From NCBI GenBank assembly GCA_963978905.1, contig OZ022256.1, forward strand, positions 36,628,001-36,692,000: a stretch of 64,000 nucleotides of DNA. The letters run 5' to 3'. The position numbers were made by a program, and so were the translations under genes. The notes beneath the pieces are model-generated. The model was not told the DNA's origin. It saw only the letters and a program-made list of their open reading frames with translations, and did not search any database. Source of the DNA: Trichostrongylus colubriformis. Taxonomy: Eukaryota; Nematoda; Chromadorea; Rhabditida; Trichostrongylidae. Of this stretch, positions 12,015 to 24,345 are shown piece by piece; within the stretch, counting starts at the first letter, position 1; each line of letters begins with the position of its first letter.

Positions 12015-12463
12015 AGGAATCGTCCACGGAAATTTCACGTTCATACTTCTTCTCAAAATCATTCTACCAGAAACAGTGAGTGAGCAGGAGAACGAAGAGG
12101 AACGAGAAGTTCCTTTTGTTCCAGAACACGATCTAAAAACTGGAAGATGAGCAACTTGTTCCAAATCCTGCCGAGCAAGATTTGAACAGTTGTCGGCGGA
12201 CAAAAAGCAGCTCGAATTTTTGCGCCCAATACTGATTTGCTTCCCATTCTACTTCCCTGACCATGTTACCGCAGCCTATTCGCTCCTACACCCCTCTCGT
12301 CCTCGCTTCTCAGACGTCCCATCCTATTTGACGTCACTTTGAGGAACTCTATCCCAGCGGAGTTCTTATTTTTTTGTCTGAAACATTGCATGCGGCCCTG
12401 AGAACGCAAGTACAAAGAAATATTTGGATAAAAGAAGAACTTGAATCTCAGCGAACGATTTCT
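12015..12463. mobile_element. foldback element, subfamily 2, ~449 bp
   Basis: The left end AGGAATCGTCCACGGAAA has an inverted counterpart at the right (GAACGATTTCT, read reversed), with 4-nt TTAA-like flanks that have diverged (TCAG and CTTA). The interior is collinear with 40619-41058: AAAATCATTCTACCAGA, GAGCAACTTGTT, TTTGCGCCCA, GATTTGCTTCC and GAGTTCTTATTTT. It differs inside from the elements at 12806, 20306 and 54425 while sharing their ends, so it is a separate subfamily. No protein is encoded. Confidence 0.6.
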
Positions 12464-12805
12464 CTTATGATAATGATAGGTAGAAGCGTATTTGACTAAT
12501 GAAGAAGACCTGTCTGATGGAATCTGCTGAGAAGAAAGGAGACGGAAGCCGTGTATGAGCATGTTCGCGATTTAACCAAAAAGCTCACTAATCCATCCGT
12601 CTTGTTGCGAGGCTTATCGACGCATAAATGAGGGGTCATTAAGCTTTAAAGTCTGGAAAGGTCATCGTTATCACAAACAAGGATCTCTGAAAAAGCAAAA
12701 TGTGACGGCCTCAACAAATGTGCAAGCCTTTGAAGAGACACAGAGCTTTCGATATCAACATAAATCCGATTGAAGCATCGTGGCATCAAGTTCCAGGAGG
12801 AGAAG

Positions 12806-13236
12806 TTAAAAGGAATCGTCCACGGAAAAATGGAATTTTCCGTTACCCATATGAGATGTTATATCTGCCTTATATGGACCGCATGCAGTTTCACGATAAA
12901 AAAAGGAATGAGGCCGAGATACAGCACCACAAAGTCTCGGACGGGTGGGAGGGCCTCCGAGCAAGTGCCCTTCCCTTTGACCGCCGCGGTCGGAGACGCA
13001 TTGTAGTAACAGAAAGTTACGTAAACAGACCCACTCTGCAATCCCAACTGCGGCGGGCGACGGGATGAGGCTTACATTCGGAGACTCCGCCCACCCGGCC
13101 GAGAATTTGGGGTGCTTAATCTTAGCCAAATTCTCAAGATTTCGCGTGAAACTTTGCATGCGGCCCTTGTTAGGCAAAAACAACATAAATACATGGGTAA
13201 CAAAGAAACTCACTTTTACGTGAACGATTCGTTTAA
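12806..13236. mobile_element. foldback (fully palindromic) element, subfamily 1, ~431 bp
   Basis: The element is one long imperfect palindrome. The left arm starts TTAAAAGGAATCGTCCACGG. The right arm ends CGTGAACGATTCGTTTAA. The whole interior is mirrored: GTTACCCAT, GGCCGCATGC, AGTTTCAC, TCCGAGCAAG, and the central AGAAAGTTACGTAAACAG region. TTAA sits at both outer edges. A transcript would fold into a hairpin nearly 200 bp long. The same structure occurs at 20306-20748, and part of it at 54425-54812. Open frames across it on both strands are by-products of the symmetry, not genes. Confidence 0.75.
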
Positions 13237-13443
13237 GTGGTAGTTTTAGTGTTCGCGCAATGATTTTTAGGCTCATTTCCCTCCCAGAACTCTTACCTAA
13301 CTTTGCCCGCCTCTTCTGTAATCACTCGATATGTATTGGCTTCAAAAATGAATATTTATTCGTGTTTTGCAAAGTATATATTAAATCAAGAGCGCCACCT
13401 CGAGTTTGGGTAGAATAAAATGGAGTGAGCGATTCAGTGTTTC

Positions 13444-13488
13444 CTTGAGTGATGTTTTTCATCCTGAGAAAAGAAAACATCACTCAAG
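13444..13488. repeat. perfect 15-bp hairpin
   Basis: CTTGAGTGATGTTTT at 13444-13458 is repeated inverted at 13474-13488 with a 15-nt loop. No neighbouring gene explains it. Confidence 0.8.
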
Positions 13489-14220
13489 AAATTGGTTAAC
13501 GAAGAAAGTTGAATTAGCAGCCATGTGCTCATGCGAGATGGAACTTCCTCCATCACACTTTTTTCGAGGGTAGCGAAGAGCGTATTGAGTTTGACGGTGA
13601 TTCCACGTGAGTAATTTTGAAACCACCATGGAAATTATGGTAAGCTGTCAAAGATTTGTTCGAACACTTTCGTGATGGTCACTTCAAGCGCTCTATGGGG
13701 ACGTCTGTTTGATATCGACAATGAACAATTGTATCAGCTGCTTGAAGCACATCCAAGGGAAATCTGAGCGCTAACGAACACCTCTGGAGGTTTACCTTAC
13801 CATACGTGAGTATGTTGTGCGTTGTTTATACATTTCGCACTGGGTACCATATGACTTACATAGCCATCGTCATCGACCCAGAAAGCCACTGTATTCGCCT
13901 TTACCCGTACACAAACATCTGGCTGAAGTATTTTGAAGCAGGAGATAAAAAGCGACGCCTGTTGGGCAACGTTAAGAGCTGCCGACACAAGGTTGTCATC
14001 GGGGGACATTTGCTATAACTTTATGCATGATGCTCTTGCAACTGTAAAGGCTCTTGCGAAAGATCTCCAACAGAGATAGAAGTAGTACGTTTCGGTGGGA
14101 AAATGGTGTTGGGGTGTTTGCTGTGCTCACGTAGGAAAATAGATATGCCAAACATTGCCGATCTCCCCCTGACTTCTATCTGCAATTCGCCGCTCCCCTT
14201 GGTGGGACCTTCAATTCTCA
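13489..14220. other. no recognisable gene
   Basis: Frames of 70 codons on opposite strands overlap at 13797-14018. Neither shows a motif or splice context. Confidence 0.5.
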
Positions 14221-14398
14221 TAAGGCCGTAATCATACTCAGCGCCGGTACGGCGTGGCTGCGTTCCAGGCAGCGAGACAAAGTGGCACGGGGGCGGTGCA
14301 GAGACGGCGCAGTCAACGAGGCAGAGTGGCATAGGCAGAGACACAGAGATGCGCAGCCATGCCCTGCCGTCGGCACCGTGGAGTATGAACGCGGCCTA
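14221..14398. mobile_element. MITE with TTAGGCCGCGTTCATACT-type ends
   Basis: The left end TAAGGCCGTAATCATACTC and the right end (minus strand TTTTAGGCCGCGTTCATACT) form inverted repeats. The interior holds two copies of a CGAG-CA-AGTGGCA motif (near 14270 and 14318) also found in the elements at 3803, 10971 and 18402. It is about 178 bp and non-coding. Confidence 0.6.
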
Positions 14399-16777
14399 AA
14401 AGTGCCAGCCTAGAGTCTTCAAAGGCACCGAGAGAGGCAAATTCGGCAGATTAGGGGAATATGGAAGAAGGGGTGCTTAGATGTGTAACAGTAGAGAAGG
14501 AACGACATAAGACGGCGAAAGTTCGGCGAAATAGGAAGAAAAACCCTTCTTACTCGCGCCCCTCTGCGTCACTAGCAGGGATAGACTGCAGACCGGCGAA
14601 GAGGCTAATAAGCCGGCCACGAACGTTAACCGGCCTTCGCCGGCAACTCGCCTAGCTGCAGGACTGCAGGACTACACGCCGTGCTGCGGGGTCGTGATAG
14701 GAGCCCAAGCTGCGCTTTTTTGAAGGTCGCCAAACATGACCTGAAGTAGAAGGTTTGTTTTCCAAGAACATGTACTCACAGTTCTCAGTTTCTCCTTACC
14801 CCTCCTGGTGCCTTTAAGGTGCTAATGTAGTTGAGAGGGGCTACTCTCCTGTGCTCCTTTCCGACGCTATTTTTGCCTAGGTTTTTTGCCTGACCCTCAG
14901 TTTGAGGGAAGGCCCTAACCCTCTCAATTGAAGCTTAAGGAACAATATACACTCGAGCGTATACACAGATGATTGTAGAACGGTTTCGAGTGAGGGACAA
15001 CAGGGCGGCAGTGAGAGGGCCCCCCTCAACTATTTTAGCCCCCCCCCCCTTGAGCACTATTGCATTCTTATATTGTCATACTCTTTTGCGAACAAACGTA
15101 TTACTCCAGCGGCAACTTGACTGAATTTTTACTTTCTATACATAATATGTCGACGCCAATATGGTGAATTGTATCGCATCATTACCGCAATTTCTCTACT
15201 GGAGTGTGTCACAAAAACGACGGCTTAATCGTGCCTACTTTCACTAACACTCGCATATCTTACTGAAGAAATCCATCGGGTTCGTCACATACACGTTTTT
15301 TCTGCTTTGCGTACTTTTATGTTTGAAGGCAGCATTTTACTCTGCTTGCGCGTCATGGAAGAGAGGGAACTATGCGAATTCCCCACTAATTTGAATGCAA
15401 ATTAGGGTGTGAAAATAGCATGTCGCCGAGAAGGAAACCGCGTTGCACTTCTTCGAAAGATTGACAAAAAAGGGCTGTGGATCCTTTCAACTGGTACTTG
15501 AAAAAAAAGAACTCTTAGAAAATGAAAGCAATCAAGGCACAACTTGCTATTTTCAGAATAGTAGTAGTCGTGGTAGTAAAAAAACGAAATGCGGTTTAAC
15601 AAGGAAAACCAGACCTCACAAACTTCTAGCATTGAGAAAGATTACTAGTGCCAGACTTGGCAAATGGCAGTTGTCATCGCTACAGTAGGAAAGATCACAG
15701 GAAAATTAACTCGGGAAGGAGGTAAAAAATGACCGAAGACACTGCAAGAGAGGATCTGGAAGATAAGGAGGAAATTGAACAGGGAGATAAAAACTAGAGG
15801 GAAATGGAAGATAAAAAGGAAGTGACATGGTGAAGTTCCAAATGAATTACATCAGTCGGAAAGAATAGGTGATAGCAAAAATTTTTCGCAACATAGTTCA
15901 AAGGATTTTCTTTTTGAAATCCGCCTTCTTCCTTGCCTGAGCTTCAGTGCCGAAAAAAAGGGATTCCCTTGCGCTCACAGTGGGATATTCCCTCACTGCG
16001 ATAGCACCTAGAATATACAGAAATTTTTCACACGTCACACTTTAACTTCAAACAATAAGAAACAATGGAAATACTTCAACGAGTTCAAGAAGACTTTAGT
16101 ACATCAAGTGACAGTGGTAACATGACGAGTAAAAGAACCACTAACAATAACATATTAACAATCTTGGTCAGTAAATGATTAATTTGGGCAATAACCTCTC
16201 AAGAGAGTGCACACAATCGTAAACGAAGAGAACAACTTGCACTCACCGCCTAGCTCGCCGCGAGCGGCCGCGTGAAAATTAGACATAACGATACACACCC
16301 AGTTGGCAGAGTCACTTCGATCCACTATCATTTTCACACATAGACGCATAAAACGGCGTGAGCACTAGTAAGGTTAACACATTTTATGATACATGAAGCA
16401 CAGGGCTTGTCGCTGTGCTACTCTTTGCCACACCACGGAAAATGCCCACCCTGCACGCGACCCGACGAGATTGCGCCGCCCACCCACTGATATGGGTGCC
16501 GTGCAAGTATTCCAATAGGTACGGTCATGCCCTCGCGCCAGTGTGAAGTTTTATATTATGTGTTCTTATAGTATCTCATCCCCACCATGCTATACAGATC
16601 ATCTGCTTTTTGTTGGAGTCGCACTTTATGGAAGAAATACGTCCCGTTCACTTACATTATATCTATTCAACTATATTATATGTTTATGTTCACATGTTTG
16701 ATCCTTACTCATTCTATCTTTCAACTACTTAAACCACTTGACTGGTTGAAATTTCAGATCCGCATTAAAAACACACT
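14399..16777. other. no recognisable gene; GC-rich hairpins at 14.6 kb
   Basis: Around 14591-14645 CCGGCGAAG pairs with CTTCGCCGG, with a nested AAGCCGGCCACGAACGTT / AACCGGCCTTC dyad. A run of C lies near 15040. A purine-rich frame at 15729-15800 (MTEDTAREDLEDKEEIEQGD) ends in a stop and lacks context. Nothing else is supportable. Confidence 0.45.
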
Positions 16778-17082
16778 TTGCGATAACCTGATGGGTCGAC
16801 TACCTTCTCAAAACAGTAGATCCTTGGGTAATTAGTTATGCCGCACCTTTTTGCATCACCATGGTGCACTGTCATGGCGCTACACCTGCTCGAACCCACT
16901 CCGACGCCACCCACTTTGCTCCGTTGACCAATAAAAGAGCCCAAGTGAGTGGCGTCGCGTTTTATTCGGGCAGGAGTAGCGCCGTGATAGCGCACGGGGC
17001 GACGCGAAAAAGGTGCACTCTGACTAGTTACCCAAGGATCTACTGTTTCAAGGATGTAGGTCGAGCCATCTGATTATCGCGA
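16778..17082. mobile_element. foldback MITE, ~305 bp
   Basis: The ends TTGCGATAACCTGATGGGTC and (reversed) TTCGCGATAATCAGATGGCT are inverted repeats, and the symmetry continues inward: CAGTAGATCCTTGGGTAA, GCACCTTTTT, then a central pair GCTACACCTGCTCGAAC / GCTACTCCTGCCCGAAT and GACGCCACCCACTT / GACGCCACTCACTT. Almost the whole element is therefore palindromic. It encodes no protein. Confidence 0.75.
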
Positions 17083-18401
17083 AATTTATTTATTTATTTA
17101 TTGTGCGCCCAGATGAAATGTGCCTTTAAGTCATTTTACGAGGCAACAATGAGAGGGAGGATAAGTGGAAGTGTAAGAATAAAAGGGTTTTTGTGATAAA
17201 ATCCTATTGGAATAAAACCCTTGAGTGGACTGCAAATCATGACATTGCTTGGCACGATGGCAAGGGTCGTCTGCACAACTGCGGCAACTGCACGATTGCA
17301 AGTGTTCACCGTAACGCAAAATTGCCCATTTCCGATGTGTTCTAAGAGTCTCCGTATTTCGAAGAGATGTCTAGGTATGTTTAGGCCACAAGCAAATTCC
17401 AGCAGAAGGTGCGAGGGAACTTTTGCTCATACTTCGACTAAGGTACTAGAATGTGGCATAAACTAAATAGGTAAAGTATTGGAAACAATAAGTTAGGAGA
17501 AAAGTAAAAAGAAGTAAAAAAAAATAGTATGTACACGTGCCCGCTTTGTGACTTGCCCTCTATGTCCAGCCTATTATATACGGCTGCATCCATGATGGCA
17601 GAGGCAAGGTTAAGGTCTGTACGTTGACTTACCATTCCAACGATCCTGTTAAGGTTCTTTTAAAGTGATCCCGATGCAATTATGACATACAAAATTGCTC
17701 ACTTGAGGTTAATTCCCTGTACATTTCTAAACATTGGTGATTTAGCATGGTATCGGGTTGTCTATACAATTCACTACATAGTTTGCGTGAAAATCAAGTA
17801 AATAATTGAGTCGCTCACCCTACGCAAGTGGGGCAGGTACATAGGACACATGTATGCATATCTACAAAAGAGTTGACGCTCTTTACTTAGAAACCACCTG
17901 AGAGCGCTCACGTTTTTTTTATCATACTCCTTCTAATCTCAATGTTAAATATGTACGTGCACATATTTCAGATAAACTTTTTCAGTCAAGAAGAAAACCT
18001 ACAATCAATAATTATGAACCGAATCTCGAGGTGTAGGAAGGAAAACATCCCAAAGTGAAATATTTTTCATGACTCCACACATACAAGTAGGAAATACAAA
18101 ATGAGAGTGGTAGAAAGCCGATGACTACAAAATTGTGGCGGCAGATATTTCCTCATTCCTTCATATGTCAAAAATCACATGCCGAAAATAAGGAAAATAT
18201 ACCAGCAAAGGATGAAAAGAAAGTGGGGGCGGAAAAAACAAAAAGTAATAAAAATGAAATGAATTGATAAAAATTTGAATTATTCTTTCGAAATCAATTA
18301 AACTGAGTATAATTAAGTACATTAGTATTTCATACTAACTAATTAGTAGGCAAAGTGTATTCAGGCAGAATAATGGAGAGGACAAAATCACCCAATAAAA
18401 G
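17083..18401. other. no recognisable gene
   Basis: An ATTT run lies at 17085-17101. No supportable coding or RNA feature was seen. Confidence 0.5.
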
Positions 18402-18575
18402 TAAGATCGCGTTCATACTTTGCCGGCGACAGGGTGTGCCTGCGTGTCTTGCGTCTCCGCCTGAACAACCCTGTCTCGTTGCCTGCGTCATCCCTGCACC
18501 TCCCTCGTGCCACTCTGTCTCGATGCCTCTGAACGTAGACACGCCCTACCGGCTCAAAGCATGAACGCGGCCTAA
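18402..18575. mobile_element. MITE with TAAG-TCGCGTTCATACTTTG ends
   Basis: The left end TAAGATCGCGTTCATACTTT and the right end (reversed CTTAGGCCGCGTTCATGCTT) are inverted repeats closely related to those of the element at 14221-14398. On the minus strand the interior carries GGCATCGAGACAGAGTGGCA, the motif shared with other elements here. It is about 174 bp. Confidence 0.65.
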
Positions 18576-18590
18576 GGAAAAACTTGTAGA

Positions 18591-18783
18591 TAAACATGCC
18601 ACAAAAGCGCTAATTCCTCCTATTACATCATTATCCATGACAAAACAAGAAAAGAATTGAAAAAACATAAATAACATTTGACGTGGTAAACATGCCACAA
18701 AAGCGCTAATTCCTCCTATTACATCATTATCCATGACAAAACAAGAAAAGAATTGAAAAAAACATAAATAACATTTGACGTGG
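18591..18783 (+). repeat. recent 96-bp tandem duplication
   Basis: Two adjacent copies, 18591-18686 and 18687-18783, are identical apart from one extra A in the poly-A stretch of the second copy. The near-perfect identity indicates a recent event or conversion. No coding content is recognised. Confidence 0.9.
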
Positions 18784-20305
18784 GAAAATGGTAGATTCAA
18801 ACCGTTACAATTAGCATGTTCTCAAAAAGTGACTGGGCAATCAGCACAGGAAACATGTTTAAGAGAAGTTCTTCACACGGACTGGCACCAAATCTGATTG
18901 TGGAAACGGACCAAGGGGGGACAGCCGATTACGGCCATTGATTTTGGTCTACGAGGCTATGTATAGACAAACGCAGGCACTGCACAATGTTGTGTGTCTT
19001 ACTGCGTATGGGTTATATTATGACTGATGGCATAAGCTGCAGAAACTCGCCAAGTTTCGTCCCACAACCCACATTCTTGCAGTTTTCACATCCAATTTGG
19101 AGGAATATTGTCTTCACAAAATTATTTGAAGTTTTGCTAGGTCCTGAGCGAAGCTTGCTGACTGCTGAGCGCGCAGTTGTGACTACGATCGCAGTAGTAA
19201 GCAACACATCAAAGGCCGAGCACTTTGGAGGAAGAAAATGGAACTTGGAAGAGACCCCTCGAAGTTGTTTTCGTGGTCCATAAATATCTTATAATTTTCT
19301 TTCATAAGGCCGTTGAGCCTGTTATGGTTTCTTGTGTCATATAAAGTCATGAAGCAATCAATTCGTAATTAATGTAATTCGTGTCCGATAAGTAGAGACT
19401 CATACCCAATATGATAAGTTATTGAATGGAAACGGCAGGTAAATATAAAATAAGCTGTAAATAAGCCCCAAAGTGCAGTTGTTTCGTGGAGCAAGAAGAA
19501 AAGAAGACTGAAGAACGTTGACGTCATGACTTTGCTAACTGATAACGACCAGACACATCCGAAATGACCGGAATTCCTTGACTTCTCCGTGATCCTGTTT
19601 TCTACAGAAAACGAGCCAGTGAAGAAATAGAAGAAAACTGAACAGGATGAGTCAACCACCAAGCGATGAAGTGGGAGCGGGGAGAGGTCAACTGCCAGAA
19701 CCGTGAACGTGGCAGGTTGCGTTTTGAACGCGGAATTACATCAGGCAAACTGCGCGATTGGTGACAGATCACGGAGCATTAGAGATAATACACCGAGAGG
19801 TGTCATTAAGTGTAATATGTCGTGTCGCGAGATGTCTCGCCAGGATTCAGCGCGTCACCCTCAACGAGATGACCATAAAGCCACTGCCGAAGGAAACCAG
19901 GTTTCTGGAGAGCTAGTTGCATTTTTCTCAGGAGAGAACTCCTGGTTAAACATACTAAATATGGAAAGAAGTTGGAAATCATTTTTCCTATAATTGCTCG
20001 AGTGGCTAAAACATTCACCTGATCTTGGACTTGGGATATTAAATACTTCAAGGGTCATCGCACTGAGAGTTGGTTAAGCAGACGTGCTAAGTGAGTAGCC
20101 AGTAAGAACAGAAGCGGAAGAAATCGCTGACCACACCTAAATTGAAGCTCTCTCAGTATTTGGTGTCCGATTTTGTACTACTTCATGAAGACGCTCCGCG
20201 CGAGAAAGAGACAAGTAACAGTAATAACCCCACCCTCCACTGCACCTGATTGAGGTGCTGGTAACCACGTACGGTCAAGGGTGTGGTTTGCCGTTCACTC
20301 GCTGC
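18784..20305. other. no recognisable gene
   Basis: Frames at 19369-19662 (minus, hydrophobic) and 19703-19993 (plus, 96 codons) have no recognisable domain. I see no splice structure joining them. Confidence 0.45.
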
Positions 20306-20748
20306 TTGAAAGAATCGCCCACGAAGAGATAAGTTTCTTTGTTACCCTTACAAATCGCTGCATATTCATGTTTTCATTTGCCTAATATGGGCCGCATGCG
20401 AAGTTTCACGCGAAAAAGGGGGAATTCTGCTAAGATACAGCTCCTCAATTTCTTGTCCCAGTGGGCGGGGCCTCCGAGTGAAAGCCCATCCCGTCGTCCG
20501 TAGCGGTTGGGAACGGAGAGTGTGACTGTTCACGTAACTCACTGTTTCTGCATTGCTTTTCCGACAGCGGCGGACGACGGGGTGGGCACTTGCTCGGAGG
20601 CCCCATTCACCCGACCAAGACCTTGTGGTGCTTTATCGTAGCCGGATCCACATTTTCTTTTGCGTGAAACTTTGCATGCGGCACACATTGGGCAAAACAT
20701 AAATTTATGGGCAACATAAAAGCTCCTTTCCACTGACGATTCCTCTAA
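20306..20748. mobile_element. foldback element, subfamily 1, ~443 bp
   Basis: This is a second copy of the palindromic family. The left end is TTGAAAGAATCGCCCACGAA. The right end reversed is TTAGAGGAATCGTCAGTGGA. Interior landmarks are GTTACCCTTACAAAT, GGGCCGCATGCGAAGTTTCA, GGGCGGGGCCTCCGAG and the mirrored set on the other arm. The flanks TTGA/CTAA are one step from TTAA. Confidence 0.75.
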
Positions 20749-23700
20749 GGTGTGGTTGAGCGTACTTCATGAACAGTCATGGTTAAGAGTGCCGTATGTT
20801 GAGCACGATGAGGTCCTCCTGGAAAGCCTCGGCCCTCCATTTTTTGTAGAATTCTGTTCTTTTGGGGAAGCGAAACGATGTAATCCGACATTACATACTT
20901 ATTATCTAAGTAACTAATTGTAAGGTAATACGTCCAGTGCCGCTCTCAAGATCAGAAGAGTTTACGGCATTGTTCGAAGCTCTTGCGCGCTATTCAGCGC
21001 GAGAGAAGAACGGCCGTAAAAGTGATGTCGGGGTGGTGTAAAAGGGTGCGGCCCGAACGGAGAACAGGATTGAGCAACCAAGGTGATTGTGAAGCTGGTA
21101 CCGAGATTGTTGAATGGAGCCACAAATAGTCAGCGGATCGGGAAGCATGCAGGATTATGACAAAGTGATTGAAAGAATAAAGAAGCACAGTAGTTTAATT
21201 TGTTGTTCATTGTATTTGTCATAATAGGAATAGTTAGAGCGTTCGCTACCGAGGCATACTCTCTACAAGGTATTAAATTTCTTAGTCCCTGATTCGAGCG
21301 AAACCGAGAAATCGGCAAAATAGAAACGTAAAAATCTCCGAAAAAGGGAAGACGTCGCACGTCAACTCAAGTAAAGCAAGGAAACTTCAGTGCGTGACAA
21401 CTTCTTGAAGGGTAACTTCAGTGTGTGACAATTTATTCAAGGGTAATGTACTAAACGGAAGCGTGCCATCCTGGGAACGAGAAGATAGACTCAAAGAAAG
21501 CAGATTCGGAATGTCATTAGGGAGTGCAAAAAGTACCAGAAAATTCTTGAGAATCCAAAAAATCAAGTAATGCTGTGATCAAAGGCCAGGGACAAAGTGC
21601 AAGGGTGACGATGAAGCGCACCCTAAAAACCGCCCACATGCGAGTGATGAACTTAACAAGTAAATGGAAGCTTTGAAATCCGCCCACAACCGAGTGGTAC
21701 ATCATACATATAGTGGTGGTATACCATATCACCCACTTACTCCTTCTCTTCCCTGAAAGCGCGGTTTACAATTCACAGATCATACTCGGTTTCATCCTGC
21801 AGTTCCATCATGAGTTCCTTGCCTATCTTACCCCATACCGCTCTATTTCCCATTTTAATGTCTTTGTTACTTCACTTTTACCAGGGCCAAATTGGAGTAG
21901 AATCGGGAACGGACGAAATACGAAAAAAGGAGAGAATACGAAAAAGAAGTAAGGGTATGAATCAAAGGATATGATGAAGTAAAGCACATATGGTTTTGAG
22001 CACCGCACACGGCTTAAAGGCAGTGATACTGATTATTTGTCCCAAACGTGTAATGAATACTGAATATGAAAGTCGTGATGGTCACTTATGAATGTGAGGA
22101 ATGAACGGTATGAAGTGTGAAAACCCAGGAATTGGGACCCTTTTCGTTCCCTTGGTCAAAGAGACGGAAAGAAGGATAAAACCTGCTGGCGTGGAAACGT
22201 CGCCAGTCATGAAAAAGGCTCCTCCAAAGCTTAGGGGTGCTCCTCTCACTGGGAATTTTGCCACATATAGCTTTCCAGATTCGTAGTTATTTGAGGTGAC
22301 TCGCACCGAATGTTGCCACTACCCTTATCACTCCTATCACTGCTTTTAAACATGCAGTGCCACGAGAAACGGTTTGGAACCCCTGTAAAGGAACCGGAAC
22401 ATCATGTCAGTGAGTGAGTAATTTGAGGAAAAAAAGTGAGATGATTAGCGAAGCTGTCGAAATGAATTAAAGGAGTTTCTGTGGTTGTTCAAAATTACAC
22501 AGAGAGTTTTTCGAGGCTGAAGTCAGTATGAAAGTCTTTTCTTCTCTTTGATGAGCCAAATCATATGATTTCCTTGAACGTAGAATGAAACCCCTAGGAG
22601 GGAAAAGATGGATCAGCTCACCAGTCGGAGAGAAAATATGTTACATGTAATGTAACAAGGTCCAAACTCTCTCACATGCTTCATCCTGGCAAGAATGATG
22701 TTCACGTGGAAATCTCATTCATCCACCTCGGTGCAATAAATTATTACAGTGCTTCCAAGACACTCAGTCACATCTAATTGGATAACGGACACACTCTCGT
22801 TTGTTGCTTGCCTTGAAGAATCTTGTAGATTTCCTTTTTATGAATTTACTATACTTGTTCTATTCCTGACACCAGCACTGAATTCTGCATAGTCAAGCTT
22901 CAGAAAGTGTAACTATGCGGGAATAGAGTAAATAACTTAACAACAAAACTCTCAAAGAAATTAGAGGTCCTTAAAACAGTGAAGTAGTGAAGAAGAAAAA
23001 AAGTGGTGCCTCAACATCAGATGAATGTGATGCGATAATGGCACTGAATTCGATATTCTCGTCATTTCCGAATTAGTGAAGCAAGAGCTCAAGAGCCTGA
23101 GTCATAGGATTTGCTCAACGCACATGGGTCATTTACGCAAAAAAGACAATTTTTGGTATTCCTGTAAATGGTGTAGATGTGTTAGCGGCGCGATAACTTC
23201 TGCCTTCCCTTTGCTTGCGTATTCCAAACAACCAACAGAAAATCGAAAATACAGTATGTAGAAAATCCCTTTCATTTTTCTGAGATGGTCTCAATAAAGT
23301 GACAGCTAGACTGAGAAAGTGGAACTCATTTCATGTGGAGATCATGATAAAAGGTGAAGACATGCGGTGTCTAATTGGCATTCGCTCAAATCGTGGAAGC
23401 ATTTCCGTCTTCTGCTGATGCAACGAAATGTGATTAGTAGATGGAGCCAGAAGCTCGAATCAGTCTCCTGTACTTCGAGGAACGCATGCCACCCAGCAAT
23501 CATTTCGGAAAGGTAGACCCTGTGTAGGTGTCACGACTCGAAGAAGAACTGAGGGAATAAGACCCAAAATCAGGAAAAAATTTTACACAGTGGCGAATCA
23601 TAGGCCTTCTGCCACCTCCACATATCCACTTTACCGAATACTGCGAAGTGTGTTTCATACTTCACGGCACTGCTGCGACGTACTCTGTTTACAGGGCTTG

Positions 23701-24345
23701 ACCCGATCATACTACAGTATGATGATCGTGGAAAAGTCTGCGCGAATCTTGCCACAACTTAACACTATGCCAAGATACTCGCCAAATGTCGCTACAGATT
23801 CGAGCGCGCTCTCGCCATGAGCACCATGTAGTGTGATTCGGTCAAGTGTTGTAAATAGAGCACGTTGCAATAATGCAGCCATTGCCATCAGCGAGCACTG
23901 AATGGCCGTCGCAGCCGCCGGTGACCGCATCAGTATACCACCATCGACAATGGTGCCGCAAAGTATGAAAGCGCCCTACCCCTCATCCAGTTCTGCTGGG
24001 GCATTAAGGGCATTCAGTACACGATAAAGTCAGAAAAGAAAACATTGACACGAACGTTGTTTATTGCTTTGCTCCCCCTTGCACACACGCATGGGACATA
24101 TTGAGGTGAAAGTCATGCATGAATCGTGAAGGGAAAGATCGAATTCGATTTTCCATTTTACTTGGATCAATATCTACAGAGATTTTTACGCGGAGCAGGC
24201 TCCCTTCACGAATAGCGTCAGCACATGAACACATTTTCACTTCATTTCCCTTGAACACGAATCCCGAAAGTTTACTTGTCCTGGCTGCTATGCTCTTTCA
24301 TAGATATATCATCAACAATACTTATTGGAAAGCCGGGCAATAGCT
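20749..24345. other. no confirmed gene; one open minus-strand stretch near 23.7-23.96 kb
   Basis: The minus strand from about 23960 to 23712 stays open for some 83 codons with a protein-like translation (GGILMRSPAAATAIQC, then GESALESVATFGEYLGIVL). Its upstream edge, TAGGGCGCTTTCATACTTTG, resembles the MITE ends at 14.2 and 18.4 kb, so it may be element sequence. I do not recognise a domain. The rest shows only short random frames and small dyads such as GTTACAT-GTA-ATGTAAC near 22640. Confidence 0.4.

Noticed and set aside
12806..13276. 156-codon minus-strand frame as a gene
   Set aside because: It lies inside the foldback element, where both strands give mirror translations. The frame is a by-product of symmetry.
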